DNA of 64,000 bases. Source: Taibaiella chishuiensis (GTDB lineage: Bacteria > Bacteroidota > Bacteroidia > Chitinophagales > Chitinophagaceae). Shown one piece after another: positions 8,290 through 17,244 of the stretch. The translations under genes and the position numbers were made by a program. Each line of letters starts with the position of its first letter. The stretch's first letter is position 1. The stretch lies in contig NZ_PYGD01000007.1 of the NCBI RefSeq assembly GCF_003014535.1, positions 186,001-250,000 of the forward strand. Direction: 5' to 3'. The notes beneath the pieces were generated by a model. That model was not told where the DNA came from and did not search any database. It saw nothing but the letters and a program-made list of their open reading frames with translations.

Positions 8290-8330
8290 AAGGTTACGAT
8301 TTTTTAAGAATTTTAAAAAATCGTAACCTT
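8290..8330. repeat. 18-bp perfect inverted repeat
   Basis: Arms 8290-8307 and 8313-8330 (AAGGTTACGATTTTTTAA and its complement) enclose a 5-nt GAATT loop. It lies between the stop at 8348 of the small gene upstream and the start at 8265. There is no U-tract after the stem on the minus strand, so it is either a weak terminator or an operator or RNA hairpin in the leader of the 213-residue gene. Confidence 0.8.
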
Positions 8331-8347
8331 TCTGGACAACCATTGGT

Positions 8348-8575
8348 TTATATACGACCTGACCATATCCACTGCCACGCAAGGACCTTCCAATTGGAAA
8401 CCTCTTCCCCCTTCTGATTCTTCCATTCGCGAGAAGCGAAAAAATTAAAGAATCCTAAGGCCATCGTAAGTGGCTGACCTTTTTGAATAAACCAAATCTC
8501 GACCTGTAGTTTATTCGGTGCTATTGTTCTACCCATTCCTGAATACTTTACTGAACCTTTACCTCGCCCTGTCAT
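8348..8575 (-). CDS. Small hypothetical protein next to the excisionase-like gene
   Basis: A 75-residue basic protein starting MTGRGKGSVKYSGMG and rich in Trp and Lys near its end. Its ATG at 8575 overlaps the end of the HTH gene by 17 nt, so translation is probably coupled. I recognise no domain. Its position beside an excisionase-like protein suggests a role in recombination or regulation, but that is inference from location only. Confidence 0.55.
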   Translation of the reverse strand: MTGRGKGSVKYSGMGRTIAPNKLQVEIWFIQKGQPLTMALGFFNFFASREWKNQKGEEVSNWKVLAWQWIWSGRI

Positions 8576-8879
8576 TGTCTACTTTATTTTTTTCAAACAT
8601 CACCTCAATATCCCCCTGGTCATAATACAAAGTGCCACCAATTTTCATGAATTTAATCACTCCTGAATCTCTCATTGATTGCAGCGTACCCGGAGCAATA
8701 TCAAGAATTCTTCTAACCTCCGCCGACTTAAGCCAGCGTTTTGAAGGTTGGTTTTGCGCCTCCTTTAATAGTAGATTCAGGTCATTGAGCAGTTTCTCTC
8801 TAAATGTTTCGAGGTCATCAATTGTTATTAGCTGGTCCCTATTGATACCAGTCCTTCTTGCCTCCCTTGTCTCTTTCAC
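8559..8879 (-). CDS. Helix-turn-helix (excisionase/MerR-like) DNA-binding protein
   Basis: A 106-residue protein with an N-terminal helical segment and a C-terminal HTH_17-type domain. That domain reads WLKSAEVRRILDIAPGT, then SGVIKFMKIGGTLYYDQGDI, the standard excisionase-like fold in Bacteroidetes mobile elements. The only available start is GTG at 8879, which overlaps the upstream gene by 41 nt. Such proteins often act as recombination directionality factors or transcription regulators of conjugative elements; which applies here is not visible. It lies within 1.3 kb of the integrase. Confidence 0.78.
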   Translation of the reverse strand: MKETREARRTGINRDQLITIDDLETFREKLLNDLNLLLKEAQNQPSKRWLKSAEVRRILDIAPGTLQSMRDSGVIKFMKIGGTLYYDQGDIEVMFEKNKVDNDRAR

Positions 8880-9177
8880 TATTCCTCCCGCTTTTAACGA
8901 TCAAATAAACTATGCTTCTTTTTTTGTTGGATTTAGATGGTTCATACCTGATGTAACCATAAGAAGAAAGCGCTGACATGGCACGATGATAAGTAGCCTT
9001 ACCTGAAATCTTTGCCAATGGCATGATATCAGGACAGGATATTACAAAAGGATTTTTGCAACCCTCTTCAAGCCAGGTCTGAAATAGGGCGATGAAAACG
9101 CTTACAAGTATTGGATCAACTCGCGAATCATCCTTTATAGCCCTTAAGAAGTCATTTAATACTTTTAAAGCTTCCAT
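8839..9177 (-). CDS. Putative DNA-binding (winged-helix-like) protein of the element
   Basis: A 112-residue protein in which ISGKATYHRAMSALSSYGYI followed by Arg-Tyr-Glu looks like the recognition part of a winged helix, as in replication or transcription factors of Bacteroidetes plasmids and conjugative elements. The N-terminal half is helical and the C-terminal tail is Lys-rich. ATG at 9177 overlaps the TGA of the upstream gene (TGATG), so translation is coupled. A GTG three nucleotides upstream is less likely. The exact role is unknown. Confidence 0.6.
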   Translation of the reverse strand: MEALKVLNDFLRAIKDDSRVDPILVSVFIALFQTWLEEGCKNPFVISCPDIMPLAKISGKATYHRAMSALSSYGYIRYEPSKSNKKRSIVYLIVKSGRNSERDKGGKKDWYQ

Positions 9178-10205
9178 CACACCCTTACACCTCTTTTCTT
9201 AGGAGCTTTATCCACAGCCTTATTCTCAGTTAGTTTTTCAACTGTTTTATTTATTTCTTTCTTCCAATTTTCCGCCTTGACATCTAATATGCCCTGCTTG
9301 AATACCATAACTTCATTTTTCTGTGGATTAGCTTCTAGTTCAACCTTAACCTCGCCATCTGTTATTGCGATACGCTCACCATCCTTTAGGGCCAGTACCA
9401 ATTTCTCAATTAAATCCGGGTCTAATTTGGTCGATAAACTGAGCGCTTTAACACATTTTGAAACATCATAACCGTAGGTCAGTGGAAATTCTTTTAATTT
9501 AAAATTTCCCTCAGCATCCTTATCGGTGAAGTCCAACTGAATCCAACCCCTACCGTTAACCTGAACAGACCTTCCAGCCAATAGATTGTGTGCCTGTTTT
9601 GTAGATATTTCATCTTGCAATCCGTCATGAAAAATGCATGACCTGATTTCTGAGTGCTCACCGAGTTTACGATAGGTTGCCTGATAGCTTTCTATTTGAT
9701 ATGTTTCCAAATCATCTTTCTTAAATTTGATCTGGAACTCCATCTTTTCATTGGCTGTAACATAATGGGAAGAAACAGGGATTATAAATTCCCTGTTACC
9801 CATTTTTATTTGTTGCTCAATATTTCTTCCAATACCACTGAAGCCGGCCTTCCGTGCCTGACCTAGAACTGATGAAACCTTTTCCGCTTCTGCTCTTTTT
9901 AATTTTGCATTTCTTTGAGCAGAAAACACATTTTTAAATGTCTGGTAAATTAATCGCCTTAAAAAGCCAGGATAAAGTTGTCGAACAACTTTATCCTGCC
10001 GAACTCTAAGACCGATCAAAGCAAGCCTGTCTTCAGGTCCGCCGGAATTTCCAAACATAGATTGTAAAGATTCAAATCGACCAATCTTATCTTTCAAATA
10101 AGCAGGACTTGTGATAAATTCTTTACCAAACATTTTTTCATATCGGGCTTCTTTTTCAGTTAAGTCAGACAGTTCCCGCTCAAGAATATCCAGTTTGCTT
10201 TTCAT
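9177..10205 (-). CDS. Conjugative-element protein of unknown function (paralog of the next gene)
   Basis: A 342-residue soluble protein. An N-terminal coiled coil (about residues 1-25) precedes a basic middle rich in Arg and Lys. The C-terminal half contains GWIQLDFTDKDAEGNFKLKE and then YGYDVSKCVKAL. The same layout (D-F-x-x-x-D-A-x-G-x-Y/F-x-L-K, then GYDxxK) occurs in the protein encoded at 10243-11145, so the two share a domain, resembling the DUF3945/DUF4099-like proteins of Bacteroidetes elements. The Lys-rich tail suggests nucleic-acid contact. Its stop overlaps the next start. Confidence 0.6.
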   Translation of the reverse strand: MKSKLDILERELSDLTEKEARYEKMFGKEFITSPAYLKDKIGRFESLQSMFGNSGGPEDRLALIGLRVRQDKVVRQLYPGFLRRLIYQTFKNVFSAQRNAKLKRAEAEKVSSVLGQARKAGFSGIGRNIEQQIKMGNREFIIPVSSHYVTANEKMEFQIKFKKDDLETYQIESYQATYRKLGEHSEIRSCIFHDGLQDEISTKQAHNLLAGRSVQVNGRGWIQLDFTDKDAEGNFKLKEFPLTYGYDVSKCVKALSLSTKLDPDLIEKLVLALKDGERIAITDGEVKVELEANPQKNEVMVFKQGILDVKAENWKKEINKTVEKLTENKAVDKAPKKRGVRV

Positions 10206-10242
10206 CTCCTCTAGTTTTGTTTAATAGATTCATCCTGTTAAC

Positions 10243-11145
10243 CTAAGCAGGGCTTTTTCCTCTTTTCGTTTTAGCACGTACGGTTTTTTCCTTAGGTGGC
10301 GGAGTAAGCGATTCCTTTACCTTATTGTCTTTTATTTCTACCTGGTTCTGTTGCTGGTCTGGTACTAGCTCTTGGCCTTCCTTTATCTTTGGTCTTTTCA
10401 TGGAAAGGTTAATCCGGACCATGTTAGCATCGTATATTTTGAGTGATGTTTTAGATAATGGATGCGCTTCCACATACAATTTTTTCACAGCCCCATCAGG
10501 ATGAACATATGTGGCACTCTGACAGTTGCCGCGCTTTAGGCTATCAGAAAAATCCTTCACACCTTTTTCTGTAGCCAACTCCTTAAAGTTGTACTCTGTG
10601 AGAACCTTGTCAATATCATAGCCCGATATATTTTTTAATGGATATTTTCCGTTCGCATCAGGGTTTTTAAAATCTAATACTTGCCAGGTATTGTACTTTT
10701 CATTTTTAGACGGGTCTTCCTTGTTCACTTTCACATATGTCTTGTTTATTGCCCTTCCAAATCCAAGATTAGCCGCCTGAGCATAGGTGATGGTGTTATT
10801 GATCCATTCTTTTTGCTCATTGCCATGTTCATCTTTGACTGGAACACCATTTGCATCTTTAACTATAATCGGTTCTGCTTTCCGGACCCAATAGGACTGT
10901 ATGATTGGATCAAGTCCTTTTGGGGTTGTGACCATGTCAAAATTGTTGAAGAAATAGTTTCCTTTGTCCGACTGTCTGAAATAAGGAATTCCCTTTGCCT
11001 CACCGCTAATATTTTCTTTAATCAGTTCCATTACAAACCCGGGTTTTCCTTCCTGAATGTTCCTAACTAAACTCTCCTGAGGGATATCCTCCATCCCGGT
11101 ATAAAACAATTGTTTACCCAGATACTCTACATTTTTCTCGTTCAT
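10243..11145 (-). CDS. Conjugative-element protein of unknown function
   Basis: A 300-residue hydrophilic protein with no signal or membrane helix. It shares with its downstream neighbour the segment VLDFKNPDANGKYPLKNISG and then YDIDKVL. The C-terminal 60 residues are low-complexity and rich in Lys, Gln and Pro, and basic at the end (KTKRGKS). I infer a DNA-processing or regulatory role within the element; no catalytic motif is visible. ATG at 11145 is preferred over GTG at 11148. Confidence 0.6.
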   Translation of the reverse strand: MNEKNVEYLGKQLFYTGMEDIPQESLVRNIQEGKPGFVMELIKENISGEAKGIPYFRQSDKGNYFFNNFDMVTTPKGLDPIIQSYWVRKAEPIIVKDANGVPVKDEHGNEQKEWINNTITYAQAANLGFGRAINKTYVKVNKEDPSKNEKYNTWQVLDFKNPDANGKYPLKNISGYDIDKVLTEYNFKELATEKGVKDFSDSLKRGNCQSATYVHPDGAVKKLYVEAHPLSKTSLKIYDANMVRINLSMKRPKIKEGQELVPDQQQNQVEIKDNKVKESLTPPPKEKTVRAKTKRGKSPA

Positions 11146-11208
11146 CACTTTGCCTTTTCTGTATTTAATAAATAGTTTTTCTATTATCCTTAATCCATTC
11201 TTGGTTGA

Positions 11209-12063
11209 TTAACGGATTGCTTTAGCTGCTACGATTGTTTTATTTTGAATTTTAAGACCAAGGTGCCGGCCTCCGTTCTGCTCCTGTAGTTCAATGCAAA
11301 GCAGTTTTTTGTCGGGTACTGTAAACTTGGGAAGTGCGACCACAAAATTCTGGGATGATTGACCACGTATGATTTCTGTGTTTCCTGCCACCTGAACCGG
11401 ACTCAATTCAATTTCCTGAGTCGAAGTACGTTTTGATTTCTTTTTGTCCTTTATGAAGAACCGAATTGCTTCAGCAGAGTAATCTACATTCGAATTATTC
11501 TCGAGCCTGAACTGGAAATAGAGCTTGTCGTCCTTGATATAAACCCCATGTAAAAAGATGGCAACCTCATATCTACTGTCCCTGATGTTTTTTATAACAG
11601 GTTTCTTCGATGCGATCTGCTCAGTTATGTCATGTACTTTAGCTTCGTTGTCGCTTTTATAAGTGAAAAGGGCATCAGACCCAGGATAATTAATATTTTG
11701 TCCCACTTTTATATTCAACGCGGCCGGAAAGTCTGAATAGTTTAAAAGATAACTGTACAACTTACCATCACTCGTGACCACTGTAAGATTTGTTTCAGCA
11801 AAACCTTGTTTTGCCGCCTTTACCTGGAGAATATTTTCTACACCTTTAGCGATTTGAACAAGAACATCCTTGCTCCCCTTATCCACACTTTTTATTGGAT
11901 ATGGGAACATCAGGTTTGTAGTTTTTGAGAATGTAATTGTTAGAGGAAAAGAAGCAATTGTAGATTGCCTCACTCCATTTATCAAGCTTTGTGCTTGACT
12001 TTCGTATTGTGTAATAAACAGGATAATAAACGATATCCATACTGCGCTGATCTTTCTCATCAT
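11209..12063 (-). CDS. traN: Conjugative transposon protein TraN (DUF4138)
   Basis: A 284-residue exported protein with an N-terminal signal ending near SQAQS. The block TTNLMFPYPIKSVDKGSKDV followed by QVKAAKQGFAETNLTVVTSD is diagnostic of Bacteroidetes TraN/DUF4138, a VirB9-like component of the mating pore. It lies directly downstream of traM, as in CTnDOT-type tra operons. Two adjacent ATG codons begin the frame; the first is used. Confidence 0.93.
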   Translation of the reverse strand: MMRKISAVWISFIILFITQYESQAQSLINGVRQSTIASFPLTITFSKTTNLMFPYPIKSVDKGSKDVLVQIAKGVENILQVKAAKQGFAETNLTVVTSDGKLYSYLLNYSDFPAALNIKVGQNINYPGSDALFTYKSDNEAKVHDITEQIASKKPVIKNIRDSRYEVAIFLHGVYIKDDKLYFQFRLENNSNVDYSAEAIRFFIKDKKKSKRTSTQEIELSPVQVAGNTEIIRGQSSQNFVVALPKFTVPDKKLLCIELQEQNGGRHLGLKIQNKTIVAAKAIR

Positions 12064-12095
12064 CGTTCTTTTTATATGATTAATACTAATTGAAT

Positions 12096-13379
12096 TTACT
12101 TTTGCTTTTCGTCACGCAGGAGTATCTTATAGCCAGCCTTTATGGTTACTTTAATTAATTTCACCTTCTTACTAAAAAGAGATTTGGCGGCTTCCACTCC
12201 TGTGCTTGCTGCCTGGATGCCGATATTATCACTCATGGTACCAAAACTTACATCTTGGATTGCGCGGTCTGCTGACTCTTTGGCCACCTCCCTTGCAATG
12301 GCACCAGGTACGTAGATGCCTTCAAGACCATCTATATCCATAACCGACAATGTAACCGGGAAGACTGATTTCTTATATCTTATTCCGGGAATTTTAATTA
12401 TTAAGCGCTCACCGGAAACAGTGGCTGTGCCAAAAATGAAATTGTCCTTAGGAATTAACTTGCCAGCGATGTATATATCATCAAGCAGCCGAAGTTTGAC
12501 CGTAGAGCCATTAACAATGGTTTGCGTTTCATGAACAACCGCCGCGATCGCGTTTTCGTCGACTGCTTCCGGAGCGTAGTCATCAGCAGAGAAGAATCCG
12601 TTTTGATGATCGGATTTTTCCTGTTGGGACTGTTTCGGCAATTCAAGCAATGATATTAATTCGCGCTTTTTTGCTGAAGAAACAGCGTAAACCAAACCCT
12701 TATTTTCTTCAGATGTCTTGCGTAGCTTCTCCTGTACTCTTTCCGGATGTTGAATGTCTAAAATACGTTCAAGCATTCCATTTAGCTGAACGGTTTCCGG
12801 GTCCTGTTCCTGACCCCCAGCTTGCATACGCTCCATCATTTGCTCAAGCCGTTCCAGATCACCAGCGGATTTTGATATTTCATAATTCTTATTTTGCTGC
12901 TGAAAATTTGGTACGGAGGGCTGATTCAAAGACTGATTCAACTGTTGCAGTCTTTGGTATACTTTTGCTTCGTTCGGGTCATTGTAACCCTGCCCATTAT
13001 AAGGAGAGCCTAAAGGAGCTGTTGGTATTCCACCATTAAAAGGCGGTTGTTGGAAATATGCGTTACCTGCTGTTGAAATCTGCTCTGATGGTTGCACGGC
13101 ATAAGGGTCTTTTTTTAATAACTCAGCTTTTTTAGCAGAGTCTGAGGCGGCTTTATCATAATAACTCAGCTTATCAATGTCCTGATCATCTTTCAGATGA
13201 GCATCGGGTAGAACCTTATTAAGTCCTTTTTCTTCGTTACCCGCCTGCTTTGCTTCAACCGCACTACCTCCACCCAGCCCCCAAAAGAAAAGAGTTAGAA
13301 AGGGTACTACGATAAGAGGTAACACAAATTGGAATTTGCGTTGCCGTTCTTTTTTTAATTTCTGTTCTGGTGTTCCCAT
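12096..13379 (-). CDS. traM: Conjugative transposon protein TraM
   Basis: A 427-residue VirB10-like protein. A short basic cytoplasmic start (GTPEQKLKKERQRKFQF) is followed by one membrane helix at about 17-37, then a Gln/Asn/Pro-rich periplasmic linker (to about 260). The C-terminal beta-rich domain contains TIVNGSTVKLRLLDDIYIAG and a GTATVSGERL segment. This is the Bacteroidetes TraM arrangement; the protein would span the periplasm in the mating channel. It precedes traN and follows an inserted DNA methyltransferase gene. Confidence 0.92.
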   Translation of the reverse strand: MGTPEQKLKKERQRKFQFVLPLIVVPFLTLFFWGLGGGSAVEAKQAGNEEKGLNKVLPDAHLKDDQDIDKLSYYDKAASDSAKKAELLKKDPYAVQPSEQISTAGNAYFQQPPFNGGIPTAPLGSPYNGQGYNDPNEAKVYQRLQQLNQSLNQPSVPNFQQQNKNYEISKSAGDLERLEQMMERMQAGGQEQDPETVQLNGMLERILDIQHPERVQEKLRKTSEENKGLVYAVSSAKKRELISLLELPKQSQQEKSDHQNGFFSADDYAPEAVDENAIAAVVHETQTIVNGSTVKLRLLDDIYIAGKLIPKDNFIFGTATVSGERLIIKIPGIRYKKSVFPVTLSVMDIDGLEGIYVPGAIAREVAKESADRAIQDVSFGTMSDNIGIQAASTGVEAAKSLFSKKVKLIKVTIKAGYKILLRDEKQK

Positions 13380-13435
13380 GATTGTTGTTTTTAATTGTTA
13401 TCAAATGTTCACTTACTTACAGGTTTCCTTAACCA

Positions 13436-14260
13436 TTAATCGAATGAAAGTCGGGAGTTCATTTCCTGAAATGCAAGACGAATCCTCTTATTTGTTATTG
13501 CTACATAATCTACCTTTCGGCCAAAGTGATAGGAATGGTCATTTTTCTCGATGCCAATAAATTGCCGTTTTTCCATTATTGCGGCCACTAGAAAACTTCC
13601 ACTACCGCACGCGTTATCCAAAACGATCTGTCCTGGTACAGTGTATGTCTGAATTAACCATCTTCCAAGGTTTACCGGCTTCTGTACTGGGTGGAATACA
13701 CCTTCAGATTCAGCAGTTTTAAAAAAGATCCAATCTGTTAAACTTTCTTCTTCAAATGCGATTACATCTGTTGGAAAACGCTTGCCGTCCGTATTCAATG
13801 ATCGGGAGGAGTTGAACTTGCCATATGATCCACTACCTTTGTCTTTTCTTACACCTTTATCGTAAGGTTTCGCCTGTATTTTTTGAGGGTTATATATTGA
13901 CTGCTGCTGATAAAAAATGCAGATATCTTCATGCCTACGCAGTGGTTGTTTATTTGCGTTTAAGAAATTGGTTGCTTTTGATTTAATCCACACAATTTTA
14001 TATTTAAACCAGTCAGGATTGCTTTCAATGAGTTTGCCTGTAAACCGTCCCTGGCCTGTTAAAGCAATGACACCGGCGGGTTTGATAATCCTGCGGTACT
14101 GATACCATAAGCTGGGCAGGTCAATACATTTGTCCCATTTATTCTCAGTAATCTCGTAAGGCAGATCGCACAAAACCATATCGATGCATTTATCTGGGAA
14201 CTTAGTTAACACCTCGAGGCAATCACCCTCATACACTCTATTCATAAAATCATCTATCAT
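13436..14260 (-). CDS. Site-specific DNA methyltransferase (beta class) within the tra operon
   Basis: A 274-residue amino-methyltransferase. Motif IV reads DLPY (residues 32-35), a form of DPPY, and comes before the AdoMet motif I DNACGSGS near residue 220, the beta-class order. A FHPVQKPVNL block precedes motif I, as in CcrM/DpnM-like N6-adenine or N4-cytosine enzymes. There is no restriction partner beside it. Its ATG overlaps the stop of the upstream tra gene (ATGA), so it is translated as part of the conjugation operon. It could protect transferred DNA from host restriction. Confidence 0.88.
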   Translation of the reverse strand: MIDDFMNRVYEGDCLEVLTKFPDKCIDMVLCDLPYEITENKWDKCIDLPSLWYQYRRIIKPAGVIALTGQGRFTGKLIESNPDWFKYKIVWIKSKATNFLNANKQPLRRHEDICIFYQQQSIYNPQKIQAKPYDKGVRKDKGSGSYGKFNSSRSLNTDGKRFPTDVIAFEEESLTDWIFFKTAESEGVFHPVQKPVNLGRWLIQTYTVPGQIVLDNACGSGSFLVAAIMEKRQFIGIEKNDHSYHFGRKVDYVAITNKRIRLAFQEMNSRLSFD

Positions 14261-14736
14261 TGTTCCTTGATTAAATACATTTCTTCAACTCGTCTTATAC
14301 TGTCCAATAGTCCTGGTCTGGACCTCATGATACTATCAACTTTTATGCGGCCTTGAACGGTAGTGGACATGCTATCAAGCTTCAAGCGAAAAGCCCTTAT
14401 TCTTTCTAGGACGATTTTGGGGACTCCATTTTCCATCCCTTTTGTTTCCCTATTTTCAATTAATGGGATGCGTAAGTGTTCACTCTTGTGAACCGTTGTT
14501 TCTTGATCTCCAAAGCCACCTAAAATGCAATAAAGGCCGGCAGCGGTCATTATGATTAGGTAAGTAAAAAATACCAGCGCTTTTGCTCTCGATGTCATTT
14601 TCTCAGTCTTCCGTGACATCCAGGAGGCCCACCAGGATTGCGTAATATGGATTCTTTTCGCCATTGCCTCATTCGCTTTATCAGCCATAGGTGTAGTCCA
14701 ATTCAGGCGTTGTTTCTTTCTTCCAAATCCAAACAT
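14257..14736 (-). CDS. TraL-position membrane protein of the conjugation operon
   Basis: A 159-residue protein with a cytoplasmic basic N-terminus (FGFGRKKQRLNW), a single membrane helix at about 50-72 and a periplasmic helical tail. It lies between traK and traM, the place of traL in Bacteroidetes elements, but sequence resemblance to TraL is not strong enough for me to assign the symbol. Its stop overlaps the methyltransferase start, and its start lies 1 nt from the traK stop. Confidence 0.7.
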   Translation of the reverse strand: MFGFGRKKQRLNWTTPMADKANEAMAKRIHITQSWWASWMSRKTEKMTSRAKALVFFTYLIIMTAAGLYCILGGFGDQETTVHKSEHLRIPLIENRETKGMENGVPKIVLERIRAFRLKLDSMSTTVQGRIKVDSIMRSRPGLLDSIRRVEEMYLIKEQ

Positions 14737-14737
14737 G

Positions 14738-15355
14738 TTACCTATTTTTAATGGTGAGGTCAGCGTTCTCTATAGTGTGCCATTTTTCAATAAGGAATCC
14801 ATGACTGTTATTTTCACTTCTTGCCACATTCCTAAGTACCCCTTCGGTTATCAAGCTTCTAACTACTACGCTGGTAGGCCGGGTTATTTCCTGCTTTCCA
14901 AAGAAGCGAAACACGTGAGGATAGATGTTCAAATCCAGGACAATGCTATCCACAATGACGGCCTGGCTCACATTGCCACTAATTACGTTACTGTAATAGT
15001 TCTGTTCCCGTAAATTGTCGTACTCTTTTTTTGCAGTTTCATCCGCCAGATAGAGTGCTTTGTTTATATTGGATTTAATAAGTTTATCGTCCGGAGACAA
15101 GGTGAAGAAGAACTGATGGAATACCTTCACATGATCTTTAGCTTCTATCGGTATATTATCTTTCCTGTCCGATGAGTATGCTTCCAGGGCTTTACCGTTT
15201 GCTAAAACATAAATCTTACTTTGAAGAGTTTTGACGGTATCTAGTGACTTGTGTACGATAAAGCCACTCAAAAGTGTTACCCCAGTAATAAGTACCAAAC
15301 TGAAAGTCTTTATGTGCTTAAAAGCAGAGTCAATATTCTTAGCTTTCCTGAACAT
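14738..15355 (-). CDS. traK: Conjugative transposon protein TraK
   Basis: A 205-residue VirB8-like protein. A short cytoplasmic segment (MFRKAKNIDSAFKHIK), one membrane helix at about 18-38 and a periplasmic domain of about 160 residues fit the family. The motif VKVFHQFFFTLSPDDKLI followed by NINKALYLAD is characteristic of Bacteroidetes TraK. The gene overlaps traJ by 17 nt and belongs to the mating-pore module. Confidence 0.92.
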   Translation of the reverse strand: MFRKAKNIDSAFKHIKTFSLVLITGVTLLSGFIVHKSLDTVKTLQSKIYVLANGKALEAYSSDRKDNIPIEAKDHVKVFHQFFFTLSPDDKLIKSNINKALYLADETAKKEYDNLREQNYYSNVISGNVSQAVIVDSIVLDLNIYPHVFRFFGKQEITRPTSVVVRSLITEGVLRNVARSENNSHGFLIEKWHTIENADLTIKNR

Positions 15356-16595
15356 CTTTCGACCCTCCTTTCTGTTGTTGTGAGGAATTACCTGAAAGTT
15401 TGTCGCTCATGTATGCACCTGTACCACCAATCAATCTTCCAACACTACCTGACATGCCTGATCCTGAATCTTTGCCTGTATACCCCTCATTAAAATTCTT
15501 CTTTAAATCAGCCATGTTACTAAGACCTGAGCTGATCCGTCCAGTGCCTGTATTTACCGCAGAAGAAGACATACTGGTTACTTTTTGAGCTAATGATCCG
15601 GCACCACCTGAGTTAATGATGAATCCTGCAACCGAAGGCACAGTGAAGTATCCGATAATGCCTATAATCATGAATATCAGATAACCAGTATCCGTTGAGC
15701 TAAAGAAAGTGTCACCGTTTTGCGCGACTTGGGAAATGTCCAGCCGTAGCATGTTCTCCTGTATTTTCCCGATTATTGACCCAAATATGTTGCATACCGG
15801 AAGCCATAAAAAAACGTTAAGGTATTTTGCTATCCATGTGGTTAGGGTGTGTTGAAAGCCATCAAAGACTGCTATTCCAAAGACTAAAGGCCCTAATATT
15901 GCCAATACGATAAGCTGAAATGTCCTGAGGGTATTGATACAGAGCGAGGCTGCCTCATACAACACACGTAACACTTCACTCATCCACTGTTTTACAGAAT
16001 TTTTAAAACCGTAGTAGGCCTTATCCATTGCGAATGAAATATCGCTGCCTATACTCTCGAAAATATTCTCTCCAGGCGTTGGTTCGTTGTCTTTGATACC
16101 TTGCGTATAACGAAGCCATTTATCCTTGTCTCCGCTACCGTTTACGCCTACATACATTTCGTAGTGCTTGCTCCCTTTAATTTTTTCTTCTTTTATTTTT
16201 AGCAGTTCTTCAATTGCCTTATTCGAACCATCCATCATAGCAGCCGTTCCAGTTACCGTGGGCTTCATAATTCCGTTAATCAACGCTAGGATTAATCCAA
16301 AATTTAGTACACAAAACCCTAAGACAAAGGGTCGGAATAAAGGGTAAAAATCTACTGGCTCTGCATTTGCAATATGTTTCCACACTCTTGATCCGATATA
16401 CCAGAGCGCGGCGAAAGCTGCTATTCCTTTACCTACGCCTATCAGACTGCCACATAAGGGTATCATCTCATCATAGAGTTGATCCAATACTGATTGCAAG
16501 CTCTTAATTCTTTCGGCAACACCTTGTGCCTTGCTTATATAGGGCAATATCATCCCCACTACGATCAATAAGACCGTTCTCATCCACTTTCCCAT
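15339..16595 (-). CDS. traJ: Conjugative transposon protein TraJ
   Basis: A 418-residue polytopic inner-membrane protein related to VirB6. It begins with a signal-like segment ending SKAQG, then has about five or six membrane helices, with the typical WYIGSRVWKHIANAEPVDFY and PLFRPFVLGF block near residues 65-95. The C-terminal 70 residues are Gly/Ser-rich and hydrophilic. It forms part of the inner-membrane translocon. It is downstream of three TraI-like genes. Confidence 0.93.
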   Translation of the reverse strand: MGKWMRTVLLIVVGMILPYISKAQGVAERIKSLQSVLDQLYDEMIPLCGSLIGVGKGIAAFAALWYIGSRVWKHIANAEPVDFYPLFRPFVLGFCVLNFGLILALINGIMKPTVTGTAAMMDGSNKAIEELLKIKEEKIKGSKHYEMYVGVNGSGDKDKWLRYTQGIKDNEPTPGENIFESIGSDISFAMDKAYYGFKNSVKQWMSEVLRVLYEAASLCINTLRTFQLIVLAILGPLVFGIAVFDGFQHTLTTWIAKYLNVFLWLPVCNIFGSIIGKIQENMLRLDISQVAQNGDTFFSSTDTGYLIFMIIGIIGYFTVPSVAGFIINSGGAGSLAQKVTSMSSSAVNTGTGRISSGLSNMADLKKNFNEGYTGKDSGSGMSGSVGRLIGGTGAYMSDKLSGNSSQQQKGGSKDVQES

Positions 16596-16605
16596 CTTAT
16601 CTTTT

Positions 16606-17238
16606 TTAGTTTATGCCATAGATTCTTCTTGCTCTGGATGTCTCCTCAAACTCTTTTGCTCTTTGTATGGTGAGAATAGTTGTATTATTATTGAAGCTTC
16701 TAAGGAAGTTAAGTTTATCTTCCATGTCAGCATACAACCCATCAATAGTCTTCAGGCGTTCATCGTCGGACATTCTTAGTTTTCCTGTTGTAACCACATT
16801 TAATAATTCGTCAATATTTCTAAGACTTTCTGTAACCAGGTTCGAATACACTTTGCCGATATACTCAAGCTCAGATGGCCTCAGCATGTTTCCATTTCGA
16901 AACCGATTAAATGCTGATCTATGTTCTTTAATCAGTAATAACTGGAGTTCAACTATACCCGCCACCTTATAATATTTCTTGACTACCGGACTTGCTTCAA
17001 GTAATCCGTCTAAGAAAATCTTATGGATATTAAAGTTCCCTTCGGAAAGGTTCTTTATGGTATTATAGCCAGTACTGACTATTGTATATCCTTTTTTTAA
17101 ATCAGATAAAATTTGTTTCAATTGCGATAGCTTTTCTACATTTAGTAGTAATTGCACAACTTCCGTACTTTGTGCCTTTACTTTAAATTGCCCTAATCCA
17201 ATGAATAGGATCAACAGGATTATTAATTTCCTTTTCAT
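16606..17238 (-). CDS. TraI-like secreted helical protein, copy 3 of a tandem triplet
   Basis: A 210-residue exported protein with a signal peptide ending near KVKAQS and an otherwise helical body. It shares with the next two upstream genes the late motif (L/M)SDDERLKTIDGLYADMEDKL and the C-terminal ending RARRIYGIN. Such proteins are annotated variously as TraI-like or, misleadingly, TerB-family; tellurite resistance is not implied. The likely site is the periplasm, next to the mating pore. It lies 6 nt from copy 2. Confidence 0.75.
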   Translation of the reverse strand: MKRKLIILLILFIGLGQFKVKAQSTEVVQLLLNVEKLSQLKQILSDLKKGYTIVSTGYNTIKNLSEGNFNIHKIFLDGLLEASPVVKKYYKVAGIVELQLLLIKEHRSAFNRFRNGNMLRPSELEYIGKVYSNLVTESLRNIDELLNVVTTGKLRMSDDERLKTIDGLYADMEDKLNFLRSFNNNTTILTIQRAKEFEETSRARRIYGIN

Positions 17239-17244
17239 GATTTT

